The notes under the pieces are model-generated. The model was not told where the DNA came from. It did no database searches and was given only the letters and a program-made list of their open reading frames with translations. This document shows positions 1-6,852 of a stretch of DNA of 26,582 nucleotides, piece by piece. The position numbers and the translations under genes are program-made. Position 1 is the first letter of the stretch, and each line of letters starts with the position of its first letter. The DNA comes from Caryophanales bacterium UBA2289 (GTDB taxonomy: Bacteria; Bacillota_I; Bacilli_A; Izemoplasmatales; Hujiaoplasmataceae), in the NCBI GenBank assembly GCA_002345505.1, contig DDWJ01000016.1:1-26582 (forward strand), read 5' to 3'.

Positions 1-619
1 CATGAGTGATGATAACAATTGTTTTTCCGGTTTTTTCATTAATATCTTTGAAAAGGTTCATAAGAACTCTTTTTCCCGCTGGGTCCAATCCAGACGTTGG
101 TTCATCCAAAACCAAAATCTCTGGATCCATAGCTAAAATACCGGCGATAGATACTCTTTTCTTTTCGCCTCCAGATAAATTGTATGGGTTTCTTTGAAGA
201 TAAGAGTCGTTTAGTCCAACTAAATTTAGTGACTCTTTTGCGATTTTTTTAGCTTCTTCTTGGGTAATTTTAAAGTTCATTGGCCCAAACATAATATCCT
301 TTTCAACTGTTTCTTCAAATAGTTGATACTCAGGAAATTGAAAAACCAATCCTACTTTTTTACGAATATTGTTATACTTAATTTTTTTGTTTCTCTTTGA
401 GGTTATAACTTCGCCAAAAATCTCTAAGTTTCCTTCAGAAGGAAAGATTAGAGCGTTCATATGTTTTGCTAATGTTGACTTACCAGAACCGGTATGTCCA
501 ACTAAAGCGATAAATTCATTTTTTTCGGTTATTTCTAAGTTAATGTCTTTGATTGCCGTATATAAACCTTGGGCAAACGAAGAATAATCATAACTTACTT
601 GATTAAAGCGTATTCCCAT
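1..619 (-). CDS. ecfA2: ECF transporter ATPase EcfA2, C-terminus cut by window edge
   Basis: One of the two ATPases of an energy-coupling-factor vitamin/micronutrient transporter; with EcfA1 it hydrolyses ATP at the membrane to drive EcfT and a substrate-binding S component. I translated this frame by hand because it has no stop inside the window: 206 codons are present and the 3' end lies beyond base 1. Visible motifs: Walker A GHTGSGKST (residues 41-49), Q-loop VFQFPEYQ (about 92-99), signature LSGGE (148-152), Walker B LVLDEPTSGLDP (169-180) and switch His206. The start ATG at 619 follows AGGGA and gives the expected family N-terminus (MGIRF). It overlaps the end of ecfA1 by 25 bases, so the two are probably translationally coupled. 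ecfT would be expected next, outside the window. Confidence 0.95.
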   Translation of the reverse strand, partial: MGIRFNQVSYDYSSFAQGLYTAIKDINLEITEKNEFIALVGHTGSGKSTLAKHMNALIFPSEGNLEIFGEVITSKRNKKIKYNNIRKKVGLVFQFPEYQLFEETVEKDIMFGPMNFKITQEEAKKIAKESLNLVGLNDSYLQRNPYNLSGGEKKRVSIAGILAMDPEILVLDEPTSGLDPAGKRVLMNLFKDINEKTGKTIVIITH

Positions 620-1398
620 AGTTTTTCCCTAATTTCTTTATGTTTTTCTGACAATTCAAGTGAGTTAGCAATATCTAGTGAAACTGGTAATTCTAAATGG
701 CTATCAGTAAAGATTTCTTTCTTTTTCATGATTGTTTCAGTTTCTTCAAAAGCGTAAACTTTACCTTTATTCATAACCAAAATCTTATCGGCTAATAAAG
801 CTTCGTTTATATCATGTGTAATCATGATAATTGTCAATCCGTCTTTATGAAGGGTTTTGATGTATTTAATCAATTCTTCACGTGAAAAAGGATCAAGCAT
901 TGAAGTTGCTTCATCAAAGATTATGATATCTGATTGCATAGCTAAAATTCCAGCAATAGCAACTCTTTGTTTTTGTCCGCCTGATAGGTTAGCCGGTTCT
1001 TTATCCAGGAAATCTAACATATTAACTTTTTTAGCGTAAAAATCAATTTTACTTAGCATCTCTTCACGTGGAATACATAAATTTTCCATGCCAAAAGCGA
1101 TATCGTCTCTTACCGTAACTCCCACAAATTGGTTATCTGGATTTTGAAAAACAATACCGATTTTCTTTCTTAATTCGTAGGCGCTTTCTTCGGAAAGAAT
1201 TTGCCCATCAATGAATATTTCGCCTTCTTTTGGTTCTAGTAACCCTACCAAGGTCTTTGCTAGTGTCGATTTACCTGAACCATTATGTCCTAATACAGCA
1301 ATCCATTCGCCTTTTTCGATGTTGATATTTATCGCTTCTAAGACGTTGGTTTTTTCGTTGTATGAGAAGGTTAAATCTTTGACTTCTATATAACTCAT
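595..1398 (-). CDS. ecfA1: ECF transporter ATPase EcfA1
   Basis: Partner ATPase of EcfA2 in a group II ECF vitamin transporter (cytoplasmic face of the membrane). The 267-residue product has Walker A GHNGSGKST (37-45), Q-loop Q85 in VFQNPDNQ, signature LSGGQ (138-142), Walker B IIIFDEATSMLDP (158-170) and switch His195. The reading frame stays open upstream to 1440, but I place the start at ATG 1398: it gives MSYIEVKDLTF, a normal EcfA start, and has GGCGGTGAG just before it. The signature ends in Q (LSGGQ) whereas the neighbour has LSGGE, and Walker B has DEAT versus DEPT, matching the usual A1/A2 asymmetry. An extended -10 element lies just upstream, so the pair may have its own promoter. 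Confidence 0.95.
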   Translation of the reverse strand: MSYIEVKDLTFSYNEKTNVLEAININIEKGEWIAVLGHNGSGKSTLAKTLVGLLEPKEGEIFIDGQILSEESAYELRKKIGIVFQNPDNQFVGVTVRDDIAFGMENLCIPREEMLSKIDFYAKKVNMLDFLDKEPANLSGGQKQRVAIAGILAMQSDIIIFDEATSMLDPFSREELIKYIKTLHKDGLTIIMITHDINEALLADKILVMNKGKVYAFEETETIMKKKEIFTDSHLELPVSLDIANSLELSEKHKEIREKLWEYALIK

Positions 1399-1420
1399 CG
1401 TGCTCACCGCCCAAATAAAT

Positions 1421-1429
1421 ATTATATCA
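1421..1429 (-). promoter_or_regulatory. Candidate extended -10 promoter for ecfA1-ecfA2
   Basis: Read on the minus strand, the gap before ecfA1 holds TGATATAAT (TATAAT at 1426-1421 with TG one base upstream), about 22 bases before the ecfA1 start. No good -35 lies 17 bases upstream, but extended -10 promoters can work without one. It sits in a T-rich stretch directly after the stop of the CBS gene. Chance occurrence in AT-rich DNA is possible. Confidence 0.45.
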
Positions 1430-1446
1430 AAAAAAATCAAAAACTC

Positions 1447-2166
1447 CTAATTTATTAGTTGATTTTCTAAATCTCTTAAAGCCACAATTCCTAAAAGATG
1501 TTCATAATTACTTCCGGAATTAGTAACTAACAATAAAAGCATTTCTCGTCGTTGTTTAATGTCTTTGTCAAACATTTGGTATGCTTCATAGATGCTCATA
1601 TTTTTTTCAACAAAATCATAGTATTTTCTTGGATGATTATTAAGGTCGATTGCCTCAATGATATCCTTTATCGTCATATCTTTTGAAATTTGTCGCGCTT
1701 GATTTAAACTAAAATAATCATAAAGTGATTTCTCTGTAAAGAGTCCTAATAACTCATCACCTTCAATTACTGGAAGCGTTGAAAATCCAGATGATTTCAA
1801 CATGTGGACCGCATCTTTGATTTTTGTTTTAAGGTTTATTGTCTTTAATTGATTATATTCTGTCATGATATCTTTTACTGTTAATGGTTTAGTTATTTTT
1901 CTCACAATTGATTCAAATCTTTTAATGAAACGATCGCTTGGAATCAATACATCATTATTATGAGCTATGATATTTCGCATTTGAGCAGCCTGTTTGATAA
2001 TTTCAAAATTCTCCATGTCGTTAATTATCATATTCTCTCTGCTTTTCTTAATCTGATAAAGTTTTGTGATAAATCCTGTATAAGAATAATCGCCTTTATT
2101 ATAAGTTATACGTAAATAGTTTTCTAAATCATTAAAAAGACTTATGAAGTATTTTTCTTTTTCCAT
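1447..2166 (-). CDS. HEPN-like helical domain fused to twin CBS domains
   Basis: 239 residues. Residues about 1-92 are predicted mostly helical by eye and carry R64-N-I-I-A-H69, an R-x4-H motif in the AQMRNIIAHN context typical of HEPN domains, many of which are ribonucleases or RNA-binding. Residues about 96-155 (TVKDIMTE...GLFTEKSLYDYF) and 163-236 (MTIKDIIEA...LLGIVALRDLENQL) form a CBS pair; CBS pairs commonly bind adenine nucleotides such as AMP, ATP or c-di-AMP. No signal peptide or membrane segment is seen, so it is probably cytosolic. The start overlaps the previous gene by one base (TAATG), with AAGGTGG upstream. Function is unknown: a nucleotide-responsive RNase or RNA-binding switch is my inference. 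The HEPN assignment rests on the motif and helical character, not on a profile search. Confidence 0.75.
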   Translation of the reverse strand: MEKEKYFISLFNDLENYLRITYNKGDYSYTGFITKLYQIKKSRENMIINDMENFEIIKQAAQMRNIIAHNNDVLIPSDRFIKRFESIVRKITKPLTVKDIMTEYNQLKTINLKTKIKDAVHMLKSSGFSTLPVIEGDELLGLFTEKSLYDYFSLNQARQISKDMTIKDIIEAIDLNNHPRKYYDFVEKNMSIYEAYQMFDKDIKQRREMLLLLVTNSGSNYEHLLGIVALRDLENQLIN

Positions 2167-2432
2167 TACTTAATATCCACCTTTGGTTTTGGAAAAACAC
2201 CAATAAGTTTTCCGTTTTCTGAGACGATTGCTTGCGTACTGTTCTTACATAGACCGATTTGGTATTGCAAAAGAATATCAACTGATTCAATGAAATCCGT
2301 TGTCGGAATATTAAGATCATTTATAAAACGATGGGTTTTTATTTCGATTTTTTCAAGATTTGATACTTCATAATCGAATATCTCACCGCTCCTTAATTTT
2401 GCGACTAGTTCATCATTGACATAAATTTTCAT
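2166..2432 (-). CDS. Unrecognised small protein, coupled to the HEPN-CBS gene
   Basis: I do not recognise this 88-residue product. It is soluble-looking, mixed alpha/beta by eye, with no cysteine cluster, membrane segment, nucleotidyltransferase motif or helix-turn-helix that I can see. The start is uncertain. ATG 2432 (MKIYVNDEL) has GGAGTGAG five bases upstream and begins with a likely beta strand. ATG 2483 would add 17 residues and also has a good site, AGGTGA, five bases upstream; a GTG at 2492 is less likely. The stop TAA shares its last A with the ATG of the HEPN-CBS gene, so the two are translated together and perhaps interact. It is the first gene after the fatty-acid operon terminator, so it heads a separate unit. 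Confidence 0.7.
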   Translation of the reverse strand: MKIYVNDELVAKLRSGEIFDYEVSNLEKIEIKTHRFINDLNIPTTDFIESVDILLQYQIGLCKNSTQAIVSENGKLIGVFPKPKVDIK

Positions 2433-2504
2433 TCTCACTCCGAAGAATATCATGCTTTTTACTCTTTGAAATCTTAGTTTCATAAAATTCACCTACTTTA
2501 GTTT

Positions 2505-2532
2505 ATTTTACATGTATATAATAACACTTTAA
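2505..2532 (-). promoter_or_regulatory. Weak candidate promoter for the small protein/HEPN-CBS/ecfA unit
   Basis: Between the fabZ terminator and the small gene the minus strand reads TTAAAG (2532-2527), a 16-base spacer, then TAAAAT (2510-2505). An alternative -10, TATTAT, lies at 2523-2518. A promoter is expected here because the terminator just upstream should end the lipid transcript, but neither version is close to consensus. Confidence 0.35.
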
Positions 2533-2535
2533 GGC

Positions 2536-2568
2536 AAAAAAAAGATAGTATCATTTAAAATACTATCT
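2536..2568 (-). terminator. Rho-independent terminator after fabZ
   Basis: On the minus strand a 9-bp perfect stem (AGATAGTAT / ATACTATCT, 2568-2560 with 2551-2543) and an 8-base loop are followed by eight T residues (2543-2536). It begins 8 bases past the fabZ stop and marks the end of the fatty-acid operon. Confidence 0.85.
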
Positions 2569-2576
2569 CTATAAGT

Positions 2577-3011
2577 TTAGATTTTATTCCCGATTGCAAA
2601 CTTTAATATCGCCTTACAAGCCAGCTCTCCATCAACGGATGCAGTAGCTTCCGCAACGCCTAGATTGCCAATTCGATTTACAACTCTTGCTTCAAGTTTT
2701 AATACATCCCCAGGAATAACTTTTCTTTTAAATTTGCATTTGTCAATGCCTGCAAAATAAGCAGTTCTACCTTTAAACTCTTCCATCGAAAGAATTGTTA
2801 CAGCACCCGTTTGAGCCATTGCTTCAATGATCAATACGCCTGGCATAATATGTTCTCCAGGAAAATGACCTTCAAAAACGGGATCGCTTACCGATAGATT
2901 TTTTAAAGCGACAGCACTTACTCCAGGTTCTAATTCTATAATTCTATCTATTAACAAAAAGGGATGTCTATGAGGAATTATCTGTTGAATTTCATTACTG
3001 TTTAAAATCAT
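2577..3011 (-). CDS. fabZ: 3-hydroxyacyl-ACP dehydratase FabZ
   Basis: Removes water from 3-hydroxyacyl-ACP to give trans-2-enoyl-ACP in each elongation cycle. The 144-residue hot-dog-fold protein is full length and has the catalytic His49 (FEGHFPGEH) and Glu63 (VLIIEAMAQ) of the family, plus the N-terminal IPHRHPFLLIDR signature (12-23). Its ribosome site GGAGGAAGAA is made from the last codons of fabF, two bases upstream. It is the final gene of the operon. No second dehydratase (fabA) or isomerase (fabM) gene is nearby, so from this locus alone the pathway would give saturated chains. Confidence 0.97.
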   Translation of the reverse strand: MILNSNEIQQIIPHRHPFLLIDRIIELEPGVSAVALKNLSVSDPVFEGHFPGEHIMPGVLIIEAMAQTGAVTILSMEEFKGRTAYFAGIDKCKFKRKVIPGDVLKLEARVVNRIGNLGVAEATASVDGELACKAILKFAIGNKI

Positions 3012-3013
3012 TT

Positions 3014-4267
3014 TTATTCTTCCTCCTGGTATTTTTTTATTACAATAGTCGCATTGTGTCCGCCAAATCCTAGACTGTTGCTTAAAGCATATTTAACTTT
3101 TTTCGCCACACCTTTTCCCAAAGTGTAATTTAAGTCGCACTCAGGATCCAATTCTGTAGTATTTATTGTTGGCGGTATGAAATCGTCTTTTACAGCTAAA
3201 GTGGTTATAATAGCTTCTACTGCTCCTGATGCTCCAAGAAGATGTCCCGTCATCGATTTTGTACTTGAAACATTAAGCTCATATGCATGTGGGCCAAAAG
3301 CGTTTCTAATAGCTAAAGTTTCAACTTTATCATTTAATGGTGTTGATGTTCCATGAGCGTTAATATAATCAACTTCATTAGGATTAACAAAACCATCCTC
3401 TAATGCAAATAGCATTGAATCTTTAGCCCCATTTCCTTCTGGATCAGGTCCAGTGATATGGGTAGCGTCACATGTCGCTGCATAACCTATGACTTCGGCA
3501 TAAACTTTAGCATTACGTTTCTTTGCGTGTTCCAACTCTTCAATTACTAATGTACCCGCACCTTCACCCATAACAAAACCGCCACGGTTTACATCAAAAG
3601 GAATACTTGCTTTGCTAACATCATCACCACGATAAAGAGCTTGCATAACCGCGAACCCAAAAATACCAATAGGAATAACACAACCTTCGCTTCCTCCAGT
3701 TATTGCTAAATCTAAATAACCATCTCTAATAGCTCTAAAAGCTTCCCCTAAAGCATTTGTTGAACTTGCACAAGCTGTTACATGGCTAATTGCCGGTCCC
3801 TTGATTCCATATTTTATCGCTATATTTCCAGCAGCTAAATTGATGATTGAACTTGGTATAAAGAATGGACTCATTCGATGATATCCTTTTTCCATAGCTC
3901 TTTGTTTTTGATCATTGATAGTTTCTAAACCACCAATACCACTGGTGTAATATACTCCGGTTCTTTTTACATTAATTTCATCGAAATTTAAAGAAGCGTC
4001 TTTTACTGCTTCATCAGTTGCATAAAGAGCTAATTGAGTAAAGCGGTCTGTTCTTCTTATTTCTTTTCCTTCAAGCTTGTCTTCCAATCTTATATTTTTC
4101 AACTCAGCAGCTAACTTTACTTCATCGTTGCTAGCATCATAATGAGTAATTGGAGCTATTCCATTTTTACCGTTTTTAATTCCTTCCCAAGTTTCTGCAA
4201 CAGAGTTTCCAACTGGAGTTAAAGCTCCAAGTCCAGTTATTACAACTCTTCTTCGATTATACATCAT
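3014..4267 (-). CDS. fabF: 3-oxoacyl-ACP synthase II FabF
   Basis: Condenses malonyl-ACP with a growing acyl-ACP to add two carbons. The 417-residue thiolase-fold protein has the Cys-His-His triad: Cys166 in TACASSTNAL, His305 in NAHGTSTPLND, His342 in KSMTGHLLGASG, with Lys337 also present; this pattern is the FabF/FabB elongating class, not FabH. The start ATG overlaps the fabG stop in an ATGA junction; a second ATG follows directly. The ribosome site GGAGGA comes from the last fabG codons (AACGGAGGAATGGTA). It is the only elongating synthase seen here. Confidence 0.98.
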   Translation of the reverse strand: MMYNRRRVVITGLGALTPVGNSVAETWEGIKNGKNGIAPITHYDASNDEVKLAAELKNIRLEDKLEGKEIRRTDRFTQLALYATDEAVKDASLNFDEINVKRTGVYYTSGIGGLETINDQKQRAMEKGYHRMSPFFIPSSIINLAAGNIAIKYGIKGPAISHVTACASSTNALGEAFRAIRDGYLDLAITGGSEGCVIPIGIFGFAVMQALYRGDDVSKASIPFDVNRGGFVMGEGAGTLVIEELEHAKKRNAKVYAEVIGYAATCDATHITGPDPEGNGAKDSMLFALEDGFVNPNEVDYINAHGTSTPLNDKVETLAIRNAFGPHAYELNVSSTKSMTGHLLGASGAVEAIITTLAVKDDFIPPTINTTELDPECDLNYTLGKGVAKKVKYALSNSLGFGGHNATIVIKKYQEEE

Positions 4268-5001
4268 ACCATTCCTCCGTTAACGCTGATGGTTTGACCG
4301 GTTATATAATCAGCTTTGGAACTTGCTAAGAAAACACATAAATCAGCGACATCATTAGTTGTCCCAAATCTTTTTAATGGAATTTGTTTCAAGTAAGCAT
4401 CTTGGATTTTACTTGCAAGTTCTTTTGTCATCTCAGTTTCAATAAAGCCAGGAGCGACAGCATTAACAGTTATTCCTCTGCTCCCCAATTCTTTAGCTAA
4501 ACTCTTTGTCAAACCAATGACTCCAGCTTTAGAAGCTACATAGTTTGATTGACCAGGATTCCCAACTAAACCAACGACACTAGTGATATTAATAATCTTT
4601 CCTTCTCTATTCTTTAAAAAGTGACCGCTCAAATGTCTGCACATATTCCATGTTCCTTTTAAATTAACATCGATGACACTATCAAAATCTTCTTCTTTCA
4701 TTCTCAAAATCATATTATCTTTGGTTATTCCAGAGTTGTTGATTAAAACATCAATTTTTTTGAAATGATTAATTGACTCTTCAACAAGTTTTTGTGATTC
4801 TGCAAAACTTGAAACATCAGCTTTTATAGCTAATGAATCGACTCCATGCTCTTTAATCTCATTGACCAATTTATTCGCTGAATCTTCAGATTTGTTATAA
4901 TTTATCACAACATTATAACCCGCTTCAGCAAAAGCTAAAGCAATTTGTCTTCCGATTCCCCTCGAACTTCCGGTAACTAAAACTGTTTTTCTATTTTCCA
5001 T
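4264..5001 (-). CDS. fabG: 3-oxoacyl-ACP reductase FabG
   Basis: NADPH-dependent reduction of 3-oxoacyl-ACP to 3-hydroxyacyl-ACP. A 245-residue short-chain dehydrogenase with the cofactor motif TGSSRGIG (10-17) and catalytic Asn113, Ser141, Tyr154 and Lys158 (YVASK). The usual NNAG turn is NNSG (88-91), a mild variant. The C-terminus ISVNGGMV is typical of FabG rather than of other short-chain dehydrogenases. It overlaps the end of fabD by 11 bases and the start of fabF by 4, so its translation is tied to both. The G-run GGGGGG seven bases before the ATG probably serves as the ribosome site. Confidence 0.98.
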   Translation of the reverse strand: MENRKTVLVTGSSRGIGRQIALAFAEAGYNVVINYNKSEDSANKLVNEIKEHGVDSLAIKADVSSFAESQKLVEESINHFKKIDVLINNSGITKDNMILRMKEEDFDSVIDVNLKGTWNMCRHLSGHFLKNREGKIINITSVVGLVGNPGQSNYVASKAGVIGLTKSLAKELGSRGITVNAVAPGFIETEMTKELASKIQDAYLKQIPLKRFGTTNDVADLCVFLASSKADYITGQTISVNGGMV

Positions 5002-5917
5002 TAATATCCCCCCATATCGAAATGGTTTTTTGTAAAGATTTTAAATCTTCTACATTACAAACAACTACACTTGAATCTATTTTTCTTACTAAACTGGATA
5101 AAGTCTGTTTTGGTCCAATTTCAATAAAAACATTCATGCCATCCACAATCATTTCTTCTACTGTTTGGTAAAACTTTACGCTATGAGAAATCTGCTTGGC
5201 CATTACTTCTTTAATATTTGATTCGTACTTTCTTCCAGTTAAATTAACGTACAAGTTATATTTCGGTTCGTTTATATCAAGGCAAGAGAGGTAATCATAA
5301 AAACCTTCTTCAGCTGAATTCATAAACGGTGAATGAAAAGCACCACTAGTTTCTAAAACAATAGCTCGTTTAGCGCCTTTTTCAATTGCTAAATCTTTTA
5401 GTTTTAATATTGATTCTTGATCTCCGGAGATAACAAGTTGAGTTGGCAAATTATAATTTGCGATTACAATTTCTTTAAATGGTTTAATCATTTCTTCAAC
5501 TGCGTTATTATCTAAGCCAATAATTGCACACATTTTTCCTGGATTTTTTTCTTGAGCTTCAGCCATTAATTTGGATCTTGTTTTGACTATTTCCAGGCCT
5601 AATTCAAAACTGAATACTTCATTGTGAAGATATGCTCCATACTCGCCTAAACTCAACCCCATACTGGCATCTGCAAAAATATTATACAATTTTAAAACTT
5701 CAATAATCGCTTGATACATTACAAACATCGCAACCTGTGTATATTTTGTATCATTAAGTAGTTCTAGAGATTCAAAGAATATTTTTTTAATTGGATAGTC
5801 TGTAATTTCTTCGGCTTTTTCAAAGACAGTTCTAACAACTTCATAATTTTCATAAAGTTCTTTGGCCATACCGAGATACTGTGAACCTTGACCCGAAAAC
5901 ATAAAAACAGTTTTCAT
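4991..5917 (-). CDS. fabD: Malonyl-CoA:ACP transacylase FabD
   Basis: Transfers malonyl from CoA to the phosphopantetheine arm of AcpP. With the start at ATG 5917 (308 residues) I see the N-terminal MFSGQGSQ (6-13), nucleophile Ser89 in GLSLGEY, Arg114 (KTRSKLM) and catalytic His195 (GAFHSPFM). The residue before the nucleophile is Leu rather than the His of the common GHSLG motif; I recall GLSLGEY also in some lactic-acid-bacterial FabD proteins. A TTG one codon upstream is open but less likely. The ATG shares one base with the fabK stop (TGATG), with AAAGGTG as ribosome site. Confidence 0.96.
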   Translation of the reverse strand: MKTVFMFSGQGSQYLGMAKELYENYEVVRTVFEKAEEITDYPIKKIFFESLELLNDTKYTQVAMFVMYQAIIEVLKLYNIFADASMGLSLGEYGAYLHNEVFSFELGLEIVKTRSKLMAEAQEKNPGKMCAIIGLDNNAVEEMIKPFKEIVIANYNLPTQLVISGDQESILKLKDLAIEKGAKRAIVLETSGAFHSPFMNSAEEGFYDYLSCLDINEPKYNLYVNLTGRKYESNIKEVMAKQISHSVKFYQTVEEMIVDGMNVFIEIGPKQTLSSLVRKIDSSVVVCNVEDLKSLQKTISIWGDINGK

Positions 5918-6840
5918 CAAATAACACCTTTAGCTACTAAACTATTTTCGAATATGTCCTCTAGTATTTCTTTTACTGGTCTAATTGCTTTAACTAATCC
6001 AGCTGATTGACCAGCCATAAAACTACCATTATCAAGATCACCATCAAAAACAGCTTTACGCAGTGAACCTAAAGTTAATCTTTCTAAATCTTCTAATTTT
6101 GCATCTCCAAACTTAGTTAAATCTAAGTATTCTTTAGCCATTCTATTCTTCAAAACTCTTACTGGAGCTCCGGTTTGTCTTCCGGTAACTACAGTTTCAG
6201 TATCTTTTGCTTTAACTACTTTTTCTTTGTAATTTTGATGAATAGGGCACTCTTCACTAGCTAGTAAGACCGTCCCGATTTGAACGCCTTTGGCACCTAA
6301 TATGAAAGCTGCATCTAAGCCTCGGTGGTCAGCAATACCACCAGCAGCTATTACAGGAATATTAACAGCATCAGCTACTTGAGGAACTAATACAAAAGTT
6401 GTGATTTCACCAATATGTCCACCAGCTTCTGTACCCTCAACAATCAAAGCATCTGCGCCAGATCTTTCTAGTCTTATCGCAAAAGCTACGCTTGGAACAA
6501 CTGGAATCACAATTATTCCAGCTTCCTTCCATTTCTTCATATAAACCCCAGGACTTCCAGCTCCAGTGGTAACTATTTTTACTCCTTCTTCGATAACCAA
6601 GTCTGATAACTCTTCAGCATAAGGACTCATCAACATAATGTTGACTCCGAATGGTTTATCTGTCAAAGCTTTAGTTTTTCTTATTTCTTCTCTTACTCTA
6701 TCTGTATCCCAACCGCCACAACCAATTAAACCTAAACCGCCTGCATTGCTAACAGCACTAGCTAATCTATGATCAGCAATATTTGCCATTCCGCCTTGAA
6801 TGATTGGATATTTTATCTTTAATAAATCTCTTAAGTCCAT
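5917..6840 (-). CDS. fabK: FMN-dependent enoyl-ACP reductase II FabK
   Basis: Catalyses the last reductive step of each elongation cycle, enoyl-ACP to acyl-ACP, using FMN and NAD(P)H. The 307-residue TIM-barrel protein starts YPIIQGGMA (11-19) and has the FabK hallmark EGTEAGGHIGE (135-145, His142 the likely catalytic His), then phosphate-binding segments AAGGIAD and GAKGVQIGT. Nitronate monooxygenases and 2-nitropropane dioxygenases are relatives, but the GTEAGGHIGE motif and the operon between fabH and fabD support FabK. No fabI-type reductase is seen. FabK-only organisms are generally insensitive to triclosan-type FabI inhibitors (family knowledge, not tested here). AGGAGA precedes the ATG. 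Confidence 0.95.
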   Translation of the reverse strand: MDLRDLLKIKYPIIQGGMANIADHRLASAVSNAGGLGLIGCGGWDTDRVREEIRKTKALTDKPFGVNIMLMSPYAEELSDLVIEEGVKIVTTGAGSPGVYMKKWKEAGIIVIPVVPSVAFAIRLERSGADALIVEGTEAGGHIGEITTFVLVPQVADAVNIPVIAAGGIADHRGLDAAFILGAKGVQIGTVLLASEECPIHQNYKEKVVKAKDTETVVTGRQTGAPVRVLKNRMAKEYLDLTKFGDAKLEDLERLTLGSLRKAVFDGDLDNGSFMAGQSAGLVKAIRPVKEILEDIFENSLVAKGVI

Positions 6841-6852
6841 AATATTTCTCCT

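Noticed and set aside
6..757. Open frames on the plus strand opposite ecfA2 and ecfA1 (6-197, 369-587, 569-757)
   Set aside because: They are antisense to well-matched ABC ATPase sequence, have no family character and no ribosome site; they are shadows of the real frames.
2132..2320. 62-residue minus-strand frame overlapping the small gene and the start of the HEPN-CBS gene
   Set aside because: It is in a different frame from two genes that are supported by ribosome sites and a TAATG junction, and its composition is not protein-like.
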